Shown here one piece after another: positions 1 through 9,887 of a DNA stretch of 17,267 nt. The notes under the pieces were generated by a model. It searched no databases and was not told the origin of the DNA. It was given only the letters and a program-made list of their open reading frames with translations. How positions within the stretch are numbered: the stretch's first letter is position 1; the number at the start of each line of letters is the position of its first letter. The DNA is from Rhodocollybia butyracea (lineage: Eukaryota; Basidiomycota; Agaricomycetes; Agaricales; Omphalotaceae): positions 1 through 17,267 of the forward strand of contig JADNRY010001091.1 of NCBI GenBank assembly GCA_015501585.1, read 5' to 3'. The position numbers and the translations under genes were made by a program.

Positions 1-1404
1 CAGTGAGAGCAGCAGTGCCGGACCATAGAGACAATCAGAGAAGGATCAACTTAACTGATGTAGAACGGAAGAAGAAGAAGAAAAGCGGAAGTCAGAGGTT
101 GCAAATCGCAGAGTTACATCTGCGAACTTCGAAGCAATTTAGGTATCAAGAGATTTGGAGCAGGGTGTGCAGAAGTTGCCTTTTGAGAGTGGTAGGAAAC
201 AGAAGTACCGAAAACAAGGAACAATATTGCGTGATGATGAGTAGGTGCAGTGGGCAAAAGAGCGTAGAGTATGTGGATGAGCAATCAGAAAGTCACATGG
301 GATATGCTTTGACATTCCAAATATATCGAAACGAAATCCTAATTGGGTCAACCGGATTTGGACAAAATCAGGCTTAATCGGGAAAAGTTCTCACGCAAAA
401 CCCGCCATAAGGACGAGCCTTCATTACATTCAGGACTCGTAATTTACTTAACCAGTACTGAACATGTTGTATGTAGTTATTGCGAAAACTGCAGGGAAGA
501 ATGGAAAACTTATCTAAATATACCGAGTCTTCAGATATTTGCGCGGTTTCATATCGCGGGGGGGGTCCCAGTGAATTTTCGGGTACCCCATTGACTAACA
601 GGGAAAACTGGAGGCCACTCGGAGTTCGGACATTTTTGGGTCCAGCGGACGAAATTTTTGCGATTTCGGCTCGGACATTTTGGCTCAAAATTATTTTTTT
701 TGCGAAAGGCCTTAAGGTGTATTTTCCGGGTCCTGGGGAAGTGCAGACTCCGATTCTATAGTTTCATTGAAAACGCCGGTCGTAGGTACCGTTAAGCTTC
801 ATGAATCATGATGCCGCCGGTACTATAAACGGAGGATAGTACAAGGATAGCGGGTCATACGGCCAAACCAGAAGTTAGCCCTGATCCCTGGTCTTGACTG
901 GCTGCGTACGCCCCGAGACAGCGAGGCTCAGAACAGCGCAGAACCCATTACATGCGTGGGTGCGAGTGAGATCGGATCGGGCCGTATTCGGGCCGCTGCT
1001 TTTCTTCAAATTGATATTCACCTCGATCCTTCTAAGTAGTAACTGAGGATTGTTGTCTCGACTTTACTTCTCTCTTCGCAAGCTTAGGTGTTTGTATGTT
1101 CACTAGAGAGTACGTATGCCAACATGTACACGAAAGCAGAAGCTGGAAACAACTCAAGTATATATCTATTGGCCTCTGTTCTTGTTCCTGTTTCTCAAGA
1201 TCAATAATTCTCTCTCCCAGGCTGCCACTTTCGTCTACAAATGGTCATTCAGCCCTTTCCAAGGTTCGATAGATACACGCATCATTCGGATAAAACTCTG
1301 AGCACCTCGAACTCAGAACTCGGAGCGGGTAAGTGGCTGGCTATGATGCGCAGGTATGGCATATATTGCAAACAGGGAACAAAAACAGTACAGAACCAAC
1401 TAAA
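1..1404. other. Intergenic region, no supported gene
   Basis: The open frames here are short, overlap on both strands and have neither recognisable protein character nor sensible splice structure. Notable points are a run of eight G at 558-565 and an 11-bp direct repeat (TCGGACATTTT) at 626-636 and 671-681, set in AT/GC-alternating sequence that looks like repeat-derived DNA. A short frame at 851-1039 faintly resembles a retroelement and is listed separately. The last part, up to 1404, is the 3' flank of RPS3. Confidence 0.6.
851..1039 (+). mobile_element. Possible degraded Ty3/Gypsy pol fragment
   Basis: A 62-codon stretch between two stops contains LALIPGLDWLRTPRDSEAQ. This resembles the ILG-x-DWL segment found in many Ty3/Gypsy polyproteins between the protease and the reverse transcriptase. 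No protease, RT, RNase H or integrase motif is visible nearby and no LTR pair was seen, so at most this is a small relic. The similarity is short and could be chance. Confidence 0.18.
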
Positions 1405-2366
1405 TCAGAACGCCGCTGTCTCAAACTCGGGCTGCTGAGCCTGGTAAGCAGGTTCAGTAGCGGCAGGGTAGCCCTCCTCCTGCTGTACTGGTGGTGCTGC
1501 AACAGGGACTGCGGGTTCGCGTTGCTCGGATGAGGGCTCCGAAACGATTTTATCGACAGGGGGTTCAAGGATTTGCACGGAATCGGGAAGAGGTTTGCGA
1601 GGACCAACGTTACCCTCTGGGTCCCAGCCTTTCATGCTATAGATATAAAAGATTAAAACCAAGTTGGGATATTATATGAGGCAAAAGACGTACATTTTAA
1701 CTTTGATTCCGAGTACACCCTGTTTGAGCAGGACGTGACGGACAGCAGAGTCAACAAAGTCAACAGCGGGTTGACCAGAGTGAATCATGAAACCATCGGT
1801 GAATTTCATGGATTTTGCACGGGCTGCACGGATCTTTCCAGAGACGATGACTTCGCAACCCTTGGCGTTGGACTCCATGACGAAACGGAGAACACCATAG
1901 CATGCACTACAAGGAAAGAATATTACTGAGAAGACTGTAAATTTGATGTGAAATTTAAACATACCGACGGACGGCAAGACCACCGAGCAATTTGTATCTT
2001 AAACTCTCGCACTGAGCGATGGCAGAAAGACCACGGTATTGAACTTTCTCGGCATAAAGCTCGAGAGAGTTTTCGGGAAACTTGAAACGTTTCTGAACGA
2101 GAGCAGTAAGTTCACGAATGCGACGTCCTTTCTCTCCAAGGACCTCCTGGGTGTGGGTAGCACGGATGATGATCTAAGAAAAATGAGATATTGTTTCGAG
2201 TACTTTTGTCAGTTTTAATGCTCACCTCAGTACGTGCGTGGGTGACTCGGACATCGCAGCCAGAGTAACCTTCCTCAGCAAGTTCACGAGTGAAGAACTC
2301 GTTAAGTTCAGCACGGAAAACACCGTCTGCAACAAACTTTCTCTTTTTGCTGATCTGTGCGGCCAT
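1405..2366 (-). CDS. RPS3: 40S ribosomal protein S3 (uS3)
   Basis: Small-subunit ribosomal protein uS3, which sits at the mRNA entry channel of the 40S head. Four coding exons: 2226-2366, 1965-2173, 1694-1906 and 1405-1636. The GT-AG introns are 52, 58 and 57 bp, and the spliced frame gives 264 aa. The start [17 protein letters not shown] is typical of eukaryotic uS3. The KH type-2 core is clear ([20 protein letters not shown]), followed by the conserved [37 protein letters not shown] and VLGIKVKIM segments, which are continuous across all three splice junctions. The C-terminal tail is rich in P, Q and E, as is usual and variable in fungi. A 5' UTR intron is likely (listed separately). The family assignment is certain; exon borders are inferred by frame but fit the family at every junction. 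Confidence 0.97.
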
Positions 2367-2387
2367 TTTTGGGGAGTTTCTTGAGGA

Positions 2388-2451
2388 CTTGAAGCAAATG
2401 GAATTTAGATGTTGTCCAGTAAATCAGCAGGGATAATCGACAGATAATTAC
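2388..2451 (-). other. Probable 5' UTR intron of RPS3
   Basis: On the minus strand, just upstream of the RPS3 start codon, there is a donor (AAG|GTAATT) and an acceptor (TTGCTTCAAG|TCC) 64 bp apart, with a CTGATTTAC branch-like stretch between them. The size matches the coding introns of this window. It lies 21 bp upstream of the ATG. Leader introns are common in fungal ribosomal protein genes. There is no transcript evidence here. Confidence 0.45.
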
Positions 2452-3161
2452 CTTGCTGAGGCTCGAAGATGGCCCAAGATGTGTGAGAACTTTCGGAGGC
2501 GCTGGTCTTGTGACTACATAGTTGCAAGCCACAAGCACAGCCATTGACACAGCCACCAATTGAGTGAATTATTTAAAAGAGCCGAAGAGTTCCGAACTAC
2601 TTGTCTTCTTGTCTTCCGTGTTCTCGCCGTTGCAGTGAGTCTCTTCTCGTTTTTTTCGGTCCAATTTATGACGAGTGTTGTATTTATCAACCAAACTGGC
2701 ACCTCTTAGACTATCAAAGGCACTATAACTTATATGTGTTTTTATGACTAGATTGACTTTTCTGATTTTTTTTCTGTTTCGCGTTTCGTTTCTGGATTTG
2801 AATCCTTTTACTGACTGTCTTGCTTCTGCAGGTCTACCAGTACTACACAACCTTGTACCTCTAGTCTCATGTACATTCTTTATTTACACTATATGTAGTG
2901 CAACTAAAGATACTGCAACACAAGTTTTGATTGACGTCATTCGAATTATTTCTCGTTCAGACAGTTCTTGAATACAACTTTGTAGTACATCTTACTCGGT
3001 GTGAGACTGGCGTATTCCCTGCAAAGTATGTATGTATGTATGTATCCAACAAACTTTCATCAGAATGGCATATAGCGCACTGCATTAATGCACATTCTCA
3101 CTTCCCGCTACCCGTAATCTCCCGCAAACCGTAGACTCTAGACTCTAGAGTACCAACACTA
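2452..3161. other. Intergenic region between RPS3 and NDUFA5
   Basis: It holds the upstream promoter region of RPS3 (minus strand, leftward) and the 3' flank of NDUFA5. I see no credible coding sequence. It contains a (GTAT)5 microsatellite at 3026-3045 and a small palindromic CTCTAGACTCTAGAG stretch near 3136-3150. Confidence 0.6.
3026..3045. repeat. (GTAT)5 microsatellite
   Basis: Five perfect tandem copies of the tetranucleotide GTAT, in the intergenic region downstream of NDUFA5. It is outside every coding exon. Confidence 0.95.
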
Positions 3162-3604
3162 TCATGTCGTTGTCTGTGTACCAATATATTCCCACTGGCC
3201 AGGCTCAGGCTTCTCCTCTAATGGTTCCCATCTACGAAAGATTCAACTCAAAAGAACAGCGCAAAGAATATTTCCTATACTCACGCCTTCCATTCAGCCA
3301 TTTTCGCAACCAGCTGCAACTCGTCAGAAGCAATTAGCAGCGCCTCTTCAATCTGTCCTTCATCTAGCTCTTTCTCTACAGCTGCAACATCGTCTTTCGC
3401 AGCTTCAACAATACTGAGCTTCTTGAGTGTAAGCGCCTCTGTTCCTTGGCGGTAAATCGAAGTGGATGGTAAAGTTTTGAGCGCAGCGAGTGTGGCTTTG
3501 TATGTCTGTGTCAGAGCAGGAAGTGGATCACGGTGCACTGCGAGACCGGTAATTCCAGTTGTAGTCTTTGTGACTTGGAGTAGAGGACGTGTCAAACGGA
3601 ACAT
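3162..3604 (-). CDS. NDUFA5: Complex I subunit NDUFA5 (B13 / 29.9 kDa family)
   Basis: Accessory subunit of the matrix arm of mitochondrial NADH:ubiquinone oxidoreductase. Two coding exons, 3285-3604 and 3162-3231, are split by a 53-bp GT-AG intron and give 129 aa, close to the family's usual length. The family core is visible: TTGITGLAVHRDP near residues 15-27, the region around IYRQGTEALT, and QIEEALLIASDELQLVAKM before the conserved EWKAWEPLEEKPEPGQWEY. The last segment is continuous only after splicing, which fixes the intron. A stop at 3282-3284 would end the protein prematurely if exon 1 were read through. The gene is divergent from MRPL32, with 69 bp between the ATGs, so the two mitochondrial genes probably share a promoter. 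The start codon lies in a CCACCATG context. Confidence 0.95.
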
Positions 3605-3673
3605 GGTGGTTGTCCGAAAAACAACTTTGGGCGCTTAACATATTTCTTTCATCCGCGACTTACTTGTTCCACC
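3605..3673. promoter_or_regulatory. 69-bp bidirectional promoter, NDUFA5 / MRPL32
   Basis: This is all the DNA between the two divergent start codons, so both 5' leaders and the core promoter elements must lie in it or overlap the genes. The two ends mirror each other: CCACCATG occurs on both strands around the two start codons, forming an 8-bp inverted repeat. I see no clear TATA box. A shared promoter is inferred from the geometry. Confidence 0.75.
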
Positions 3674-4088
3674 ATGGCGTCTTTGGCTTTTCGACAGTCG
3701 CGAAGTATACTGCTTCCTGCACTCAACATTCCATTTTTTACAAAACCTTTACTGCCTGCTCTTTTCGCATTACCCGGCGCGTTTAAACTTCCTTCATTGG
3801 CTTCGCTCCTTGAAGATATTTTTCCTGGTATTCTACTCGCCGTTCCAAAGAAAAAAGTCTCCCATTCTCGGAAAGCTATGCGATCTGCGAACAAGGGCTT
3901 GAAGGACAAACTCAGTGCGTGGTGGCTTTTCATATCTTGGTAGCTGGAATCTCATTTCCTGTGTAGATCTCGTCCACTGTCCAGGTTGCGGAGCCCCGAA
4001 ACTTGCACATCATCTGTGTCCGACATGCTATAGTTTCTTACATAGAATGTGGAAGTCGGAGAAAAAGGATGGCCACAACCTGTCGTAA
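3674..4088 (+). CDS. MRPL32: Mitochondrial 54S ribosomal protein bL32m
   Basis: Large-subunit mitoribosomal protein of the bL32 family. Two exons, 3674-3914 and 3967-4088, are joined across a 52-bp GT-AG intron and give 120 aa. The N-terminal ~55 residues are hydrophobic and basic and fit a mitochondrial presequence; in yeast this protein is matured by the m-AAA protease. The mature start shows the family signature VPKKKVSHSRKAMR and then NKGLKDKLNLVHCPGCGAPK, which runs across the splice. Four cysteines (residues 85, 88, 98 and 101) form the CxxC...CxxC zinc site. The frame ends at TAA 4086-4088. It shares the 69-bp upstream region with NDUFA5. Confidence 0.95.
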
Positions 4089-4498
4089 AAGTAATTGCAT
4101 AGTGTAGGTTGCGCTTCATTTGGGTTCAAAGACTTCTCGCTCATGATCCCATCGACTTTAATTCATCCATCTAGATCGAAATGCGTTGTACGAGCAAGGC
4201 GCAATATTAGGTGTATAACACGACGCGCTTACCCCCGCCGAGGAACGTCTGAGTTGTAGAGCTGACACGAAAACTACATGCTTCCTCTGCGAGAAGTTTC
4301 TCGGACATATAGTACACATGAACTGTATCTCACATTATAATTCCGTCTCGATCCCTGTTACTTTCCGTCCTGTATATGAAGCAAGCCAAACGTGCACGAA
4401 GGCAAAAATTGGCCAATGAGAACGAAATTTTTGAGGGCGCCCAAGGCCAGCGCTAGTTATTTCTGACTTCATACTTTCTACTTTCACTTGCTTCTTCA
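4089..4498. other. Intergenic region between MRPL32 and LSM1
   Basis: It holds the 3' flank of MRPL32 and the promoter and leader of LSM1. No credible ORF was found. A CCAAT box lies 82 bp upstream of the LSM1 start and is listed separately. Confidence 0.6.
4413..4417 (+). promoter_or_regulatory. CCAAT box upstream of LSM1
   Basis: GGCCAATGA, 82 bp before the LSM1 ATG, is a typical position for the HAP-type CCAAT-binding complex. The assignment rests only on sequence and distance. Confidence 0.4.
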
Positions 4499-5210
4499 AT
4501 GGATTCTCTAATACCATTCACAACGTCGGGATCTCTAGTGGATTGCGTGGACAGTACGTCTACCCACCGTCAATCCTCCAACGCTACTCGTCTTCTAAAA
4601 ACTTGACGCATCTCTTGGAAATCTATCATTCATTGATCTGCGCTTCAAAAATAAATTTTTTCATTTCGCTCATGTCCTTGCGCTGGACTTCGCAAACTCG
4701 CAACTCTCACTCCTCCAAATGCAATAGGGAAGATGCTGGTAATACTACGTGATGGGAGAAAATTACAAGGAGTTTTGAGATCTTACGACCAATTTGGTAC
4801 GTGTCGATTGTGATTCCTTCAACCTTATCGAATGCTAAAACTGGTGGGTCATAGCAAACCTTGTCTTAGAAGATACCGTCGAACGAATATATCACGAGAA
4901 CCTATTCGCTGAAAACTGGCATGGCTTGTTTCTAATTAGAGGAGAGAACGTCGTGTTGTTGGGTGAAATCGTGAGTCCATTGACGAGTATCATTTGTGTT
5001 TAATTATTCATTTCCCTATTCCTTTTCATCATTTTTAAGGACCTCGACCGAGAAGACGACATTTCTTTACGCCAGGTGGAGTACCGGGAACTAGAACCAT
5101 TTCACAAACGCGCCACTGAGATTAAAAAGCGCAACGATGATGCTAAATCACAAATACTTTATGAGCAAAAAGGGTTCTGCAAGGAGGGTGGTGAAGGTGA
5201 TGGATATTAA
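4499..5210 (+). CDS. LSM1: U6 snRNA-associated Sm-like protein LSm1
   Basis: LSm1 is the subunit that makes the cytoplasmic LSm1-7 ring, which binds deadenylated mRNA 3' ends and promotes decapping by the 5'-3' decay pathway in P-bodies. Four exons: 4499-4553, 4728-4796, 4855-4970 and 5040-5210, giving 136 aa. The introns are 174, 58 and 69 bp. The Sm1 motif is at residues ~20-53 (KMLVILRDGRKLQGVLRSYD, then FANLVLEDTVERI) and the Sm2 motif at ~69-80 (IRGENVVLLGEI). The C-terminal helix-rich tail after residue 81 is the LSm1-specific part. The first intron is about three times the size of its neighbours. Its 3' end faces the 3' end of the SPP1/CFP1-like gene. Confidence 0.95.
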
Positions 5211-5670
5211 GACTTTGGAACGTTGGATTCAATATTTTAATCCTTCGGTTCGAGAGCTGTGGCTCATAACATAGGTGGTTTTAGGTTGTATTACAAGACC
5301 TACAGGCGGTGTAAACTAGCATTGTAATCTAACGACTGGGGTCCTCACAGTAGGCCATTGACGAAACATCCTCTCACAGCTTAATGTTAGCAGCGCTAAT
5401 CACAGATAAATCTAAACATGTGGACGACTTTAGTTAACCCAGATCAAGTACAGTAGCTACATACGAATAAGGCTTGTAGAATACAAGAAATTATGTGTGG
5501 TTCGTTCATAGCCAGAAGAGCGAGGTATAAATGATAAAACGCAACGACAAACAAAATGGCGAAGAATCATGAACATGTCTACAAAATTCGTATATCAGAA
5601 ATAAGATAACAAAACACCTCCCTTTTAATGAGAGAGGAATGGAGAACAAAAATACAGAATCTATGGCACC
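5211..5670. other. Convergent intergenic region, LSM1 / SPP1
   Basis: It lies between two facing stop codons and should carry both 3' UTRs and polyadenylation signals. It is AT-rich, and I see no coding sequence or repeat in it. Confidence 0.6.
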
Positions 5671-8600
5671 TCACGCGGGTGCCTTTCGTTTCTTGCCCTT
5701 CTTCGGGGCCTCGCCGTTGACTTTGGTCTTGGTGGAATTTCCGTTGGTCAGTTTGTTGCCTTTCCCACCTGCGTTTCGACGCGGAGCACTCTCCAGCAGA
5801 GGGCCAACTTCCGACTCTTCGATACGATCAATGCGCTTGCGTATCTCCCGCTCTCTCGACGTTAGCTTGTCCAAAGCTTCTTCCTTCTTTTCCTTTTCTT
5901 TGTCCACATCCTTAAAACGAAGGCTTTGCCATCTGTATAAAACTTCAATCCAAATGGCGCTCAGAACCAGAGAGTACGTACCCGTCATGCCGTTCACAAT
6001 CCTGTTCATTAGGACACCACCACTCTGCCTCTTCAGTATTATTCTCTGTGTCGTCATGCTCGTTGTAACTCTCCAACACACCCTCACCGTACGCTTCCCA
6101 ATCATCATCCGAAAAACATAGTCTCTGATCCCAACCACATTGACTCAGGCTTTCTCCACGTTCTCTAGCAAGTTGTAACAACTTCTCCCTCGAGAGAATT
6201 ATGTCCATTCCCCGTCGGAGTTCGTCCCTCACTTTTTCAATGTCCGCCAATAGCCCATTCAACCGCTCGATCTCGCGTTCCTGTTTGCTTTTCAAAGGTT
6301 TGATCTCTCTGATAATGGGCTTGAGAGGGTCGCAATCTCCAACGTCAACCTTCATCGCGGGAGCCGGTTCGATCACTCTGACCAGGCCTTCGCGTTTCGA
6401 TGCAGTCTTTACACTTTCCCAAAGATCCTCCTTCTTCCCGCCCTTTTTTGTGAAAGTATCGATTCGTTTGCGGAGATTCTTGACACCGCATTCATCGGAG
6501 CAGTATTTGGAGAACGAGCGAGCAGGCTTGTGACATGCTTTTGGAGAATCAGGGTCAGGAAAGTCGAGTCCCAGTAAGCATCGCGTCTTATAAGTGGTCT
6601 TGAGCTGAATTGTGGGATTTTCTAGTAAGACAAATATGAAAAATAATGGTAATGAACGAGGACCCAACGCTTACTTGCAACACACGGCGAGCAAAAGAAT
6701 TGATCTACGAGGTCTCCCATGTGTTCGGGAATCTCGACGCATTTCATGTGATACCATTCGTCACAGCTATCGGTAGATCAGCCAACAAACTCGTCACCAA
6801 AAAGCGTAGTCAACTCACGAATCACAAGCAATCATTGGTTTATCCTCGTCGTATTTTGTCTTGCATAAGCAATACAGTTTATCATCTTCCGGTTTTTCTT
6901 CGGCTTTTTCTTCTTTAACGTTCTCATCTCCATCAGGCCCTACAGATCCGGCAGGATGAGCGGATGTAGAACGCGAACGTGCGCCAGATGATGAGCCTCC
7001 CGCGGCACCATGGGAACCCGAGGCAGCTCGGGCAAGTTGGGGTGGAGGAACAGGAGTCGAAGAGGAAGTAGCGCGGCCGCTTTTTGAGGTCGTAGAAACT
7101 GCGGCTGGTGTGGCAGAGGTAGACGGTGTACGGATGATGTTACCAAACTCATCTCGCGGTTTAGGTTTGGGACCAGGCTTTCCTCGAGGTTTAGGTGGAG
7201 GGGCGCCGACAATCGAGCCATCTGGATTTCGAGGCCTAGGTTTTGGGCCAGGCTATGATGAAATCAGACGAAAGAAAATAAGATACTCAAGTGTACATAC
7301 CTTTGCTCTCTTCTTTGGTTGAGGTGCTGTCGTCGTTACTTCTGGCTTGACCATAGGTGCGGACGGAGGGGCATACTTTCCCTGTCATCCTTTTCTGAGG
7401 GCTTTGCAGAAGACTGTCTCACACCAGCTGCACCTGATGGCCAGAGAGTCGAAGTAGTGATAGGAGATGAGGGTCTCGACCCTGCTTCTTCGTTTTGCAA
7501 TTTGAGCGTTGCTTGGGGCTTTACGGTTGGACCCTTGCTCTCTAAGGGATTAGAATTTGGCGAGGGCATGCAAGAGTTCGGTCGATCGTCGAGAAGGCTT
7601 AACAGTTCGTCCTCTACGTCGACATCCATCGCCTTGTCGTCTCGACGTTCATCCTGGTCACCCCCATCTTCGCCGTTTAACATATCAACCTCAGATTCCC
7701 CATCATCGTCCATCTGTCGTCCACTGAGTGCAGGAGTACCTCCATCTGTACCAATAGTTTCATCCACAAGTTCAGCGACAGCCTGATCAACATCTACATC
7801 CATTACATCAGACTTATATTGTTGAGCTTTGGTCGCGACTCCCGCAAGCTCTGCATCCAACTCTTGCTCGAGTGCCATCATCGCGTCGTCCCCGTCCTTG
7901 TCAATATGTGTAACGTCGCGTTTGACTGGGCTGGACAACGCTGCAGACACTGGAGGACTTTTTGTGACTTTCTCAGCCACTGGACTTGTCGCGGAGTGCC
8001 TTCCAAGGTCAGACCTGGTTGAAGGCATGACGGCACCAGACACAGAGGAACTAGAATTGGGACGCTTGACCTTCGGCCGATCCTCATCAGCGTAAAGTTC
8101 TAAAAGCCACTCATGAGGATCTTCCTGAGTCTGAGCAGTGGTGAGTGGCGGGATAATTTGTCGTGGCGCAGATGGCATTTGTGACGGAGGCGAAAGGGGA
8201 AGGGGAAGGGACGCACTCAACTCTGGCTTAACCGTAGAACGAGGTTCAGGATCAGAAGCGAGCGTGAAAACAGAAGGAGAACGTTCTTTGGTACGAGAGA
8301 CCCTTCGTTCTTTTTTCTTTGTCTCTTTGTCTGATTCGACTACAGCTACTGCAGGCTCTCTCTTCACTCGTACGTCCTCAGCAGATCGGCCACTGAGAAC
8401 AGATTCCATAGTGGGCATTTGATGCTCCTGTTCAACCTTCTTTGCCGCGATAGCCCGGCCAGCCTGGCTTCCTGGCGGAGACCGCCGGCCTACAGGACTA
8501 ATCATTCGGTACTGCTGAGCAAGCGGTTGATGCGACGTCTGCGGATGGGATGCATCTCGAGCACTATGCTGAGGCACAACATGGTATGGATCCCTCAGCT

Positions 8601-9725
8601 GAGGATGAGGATGATGAGAGCCATGGTTGTCCGATTCATGAATAACGTCGTGTTGAAAGTGCGGTGACTTGGTACTGGCCGCGGAAGTAGGCGATACATG
8701 GCGAGATTCTCGGGATAAGTATACTGATGGTGGGCGTGGGCATCAGACCTTGAACGAGGTCGTTCCTGGCTGATATTAGGTGAAAGCGTTGCAAAGTGTG
8801 GTTCACGATAAGGCGAAGAAGCAGGATAAGCTGAAGGCTCTCGCTGCTGGCAAGATCAGAATGAAGAAAACGATATATAGGCGATATTACAACTTACATG
8901 ACCACTCCTTGCCCGTCTCTCGTCTTCAGCCTGCATTTCTGGGTCTGGTTCGATCACCTCTCGATAAGTTCTTTGACCGTACGACGGCTGATCCCAATGG
9001 CGAGGACCTGTGTTTTCATGAACAGGATCATAACCGGTTCTGCGTGACACCGGAGAAGGGCTAGTGAGTAGAGATATAGAAGATCTCGATTCCTGCTGCC
9101 TTCGGTGTTCGTCATCCATGCGCCGATTACGGTCCGTATCATCCTGTTGCCTCAAACGCTCGTACGGTTGTGTTCTGGCATATTGCTCGTCGTGCTGGGC
9201 ATCCGAAAACCTTCTTTTCTTAGAAAGATGTTCGTCGGCTTCAGTAAAGCGGCTGTGCTGCCCGATACCCGGTGTTGACAATGACGTTGGCATCGTTGGG
9301 CTCTGTATACCCCGCAAGCCAGGCAGAGGGTCAGATTTCCGTCCAGTTCGGGAACTGTTTTCATTGTATCCAAGTATCTGCTCCCGATGAACGTGTCTCT
9401 GTTCTAGTTGCTGCTGATGTCGCTGAAGGTGTTGTGGGGGATAGAAAGTTGAATTTGTTGTATGAGAATAAGGGTCTTCTACTGGCCAAACTGCTGGAAT
9501 TCGTTCAGCAGCAGCAGCAGCAGAGGCAGCATGGACCAAAGCATCTAGTCCAAATTTGTTGTTTGAGCTCGCTACCGGTTGCGCTGCGCTCGCCGTATCG
9601 ACGCGTTGGGGGGAAGACTTTTTGAGATGAGGAGCAAGTATGACTTCTTCATACTGAGGTTCTGGCTTGTCATCGCTGCCTTCGTCGTCACAGAGCAACG
9701 AAGAAATGGCAAGCCGTCGAGACAT
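5671..9725 (-). CDS. COMPASS (Set1C) PHD-finger subunit, SPP1/CFP1 family
   Basis: Likely the Spp1/Cps40/CFP1 subunit of the Set1 H3K4 methyltransferase complex, which reads H3K4me3. Exons: 8898-9725, 8725-8846, 7423-8674, 7301-7381, 6819-7252, 6675-6766, 5982-6621 and 5671-5932, giving ~1236 aa. Intron lengths are 51, 50, 41, 48, 52, 53 and 49 bp. The PHD finger is at ~886-934 (LYCLCKTKYDEDKPMIACDS, then CDEWYHMKC and FFCSPC) and is split by one intron. It is followed by the CFP1-type C-terminal zinc region (SKYCSDECG; later CERHDGWQSL joined across a splice), a charged coiled coil and a basic tail (KKGKKRKAPA). The N-terminal ~730 residues are low-complexity and rich in S, P, Q and E, with an alanine run. 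Basic PKPRG-type repeats precede the PHD. No CXXC DNA-binding finger is seen, as in fungal Spp1. The 41-bp intron at 7382-7422 is uncertain and could instead mark a one-base loss. The N-terminal half might be a separate gene, but the splice chain is continuous. Confidence 0.85.
9506..9523. repeat. (CAG)6 trinucleotide repeat, coding
   Basis: Six CAG copies on the plus strand, lying in exon 1 of the SPP1/CFP1-like gene. Read on the coding (minus) strand as GCT codons, they make an alanine run (AASAAAAAE) in its disordered N-terminus. Confidence 0.9.
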
Positions 9726-9877
9726 GAAAGGGGAGGAAGACAGAGACTCAGATAATATGTTGACCGGGAAAAGGGACCGTTCTTGTCATGTGGTGCGTAA
9801 CGAAATATCAATTACTATAGTTTAAAAATTACACAGAATGATTTGGTTTTGTACAACAGAACATTGCGGTGAAGCCC

Positions 9878-9887
9878 ATTGGCCAAT
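9878..9887. promoter_or_regulatory. Palindromic double CCAAT box (ATTGGCCAAT)
   Basis: A perfect 10-bp palindrome formed by two back-to-back CCAAT elements. It lies ~153 bp upstream of the SPP1/CFP1-like start and ~610 bp upstream of STM1. CCAAT boxes are bound by the HAP/NF-Y complex in fungi. Function is inferred from motif and position only. Confidence 0.4.

Noticed and set aside
3..377. 124-codon plus-strand frame at the left edge
   Set aside because: The composition is basic and low-information, there is no family resemblance, and a minus-strand frame overlaps it. Nothing supports translation.
5231..5262. GGTTCGAGAGC, a tRNA B-box-like string
   Set aside because: It lacks the final CC of the B box, has no A box at the right distance and cannot form the cloverleaf stems.
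5639..6121. 160-codon plus-strand frame opposite the SPP1 C-terminus
   Set aside because: The minus strand carries the coiled coil, the zinc region and correct splicing; the plus frame is its shadow.
7319..8422. Plus-strand frames opposite SPP1 exon 3
   Set aside because: They are antisense shadows of the low-complexity minus-strand coding exon and show no independent protein signal.
8675..8724. Apparent frame shift in SPP1 between exons 2 and 3
   Set aside because: A normal 50-bp GTATAC...CCAG intron explains it completely.
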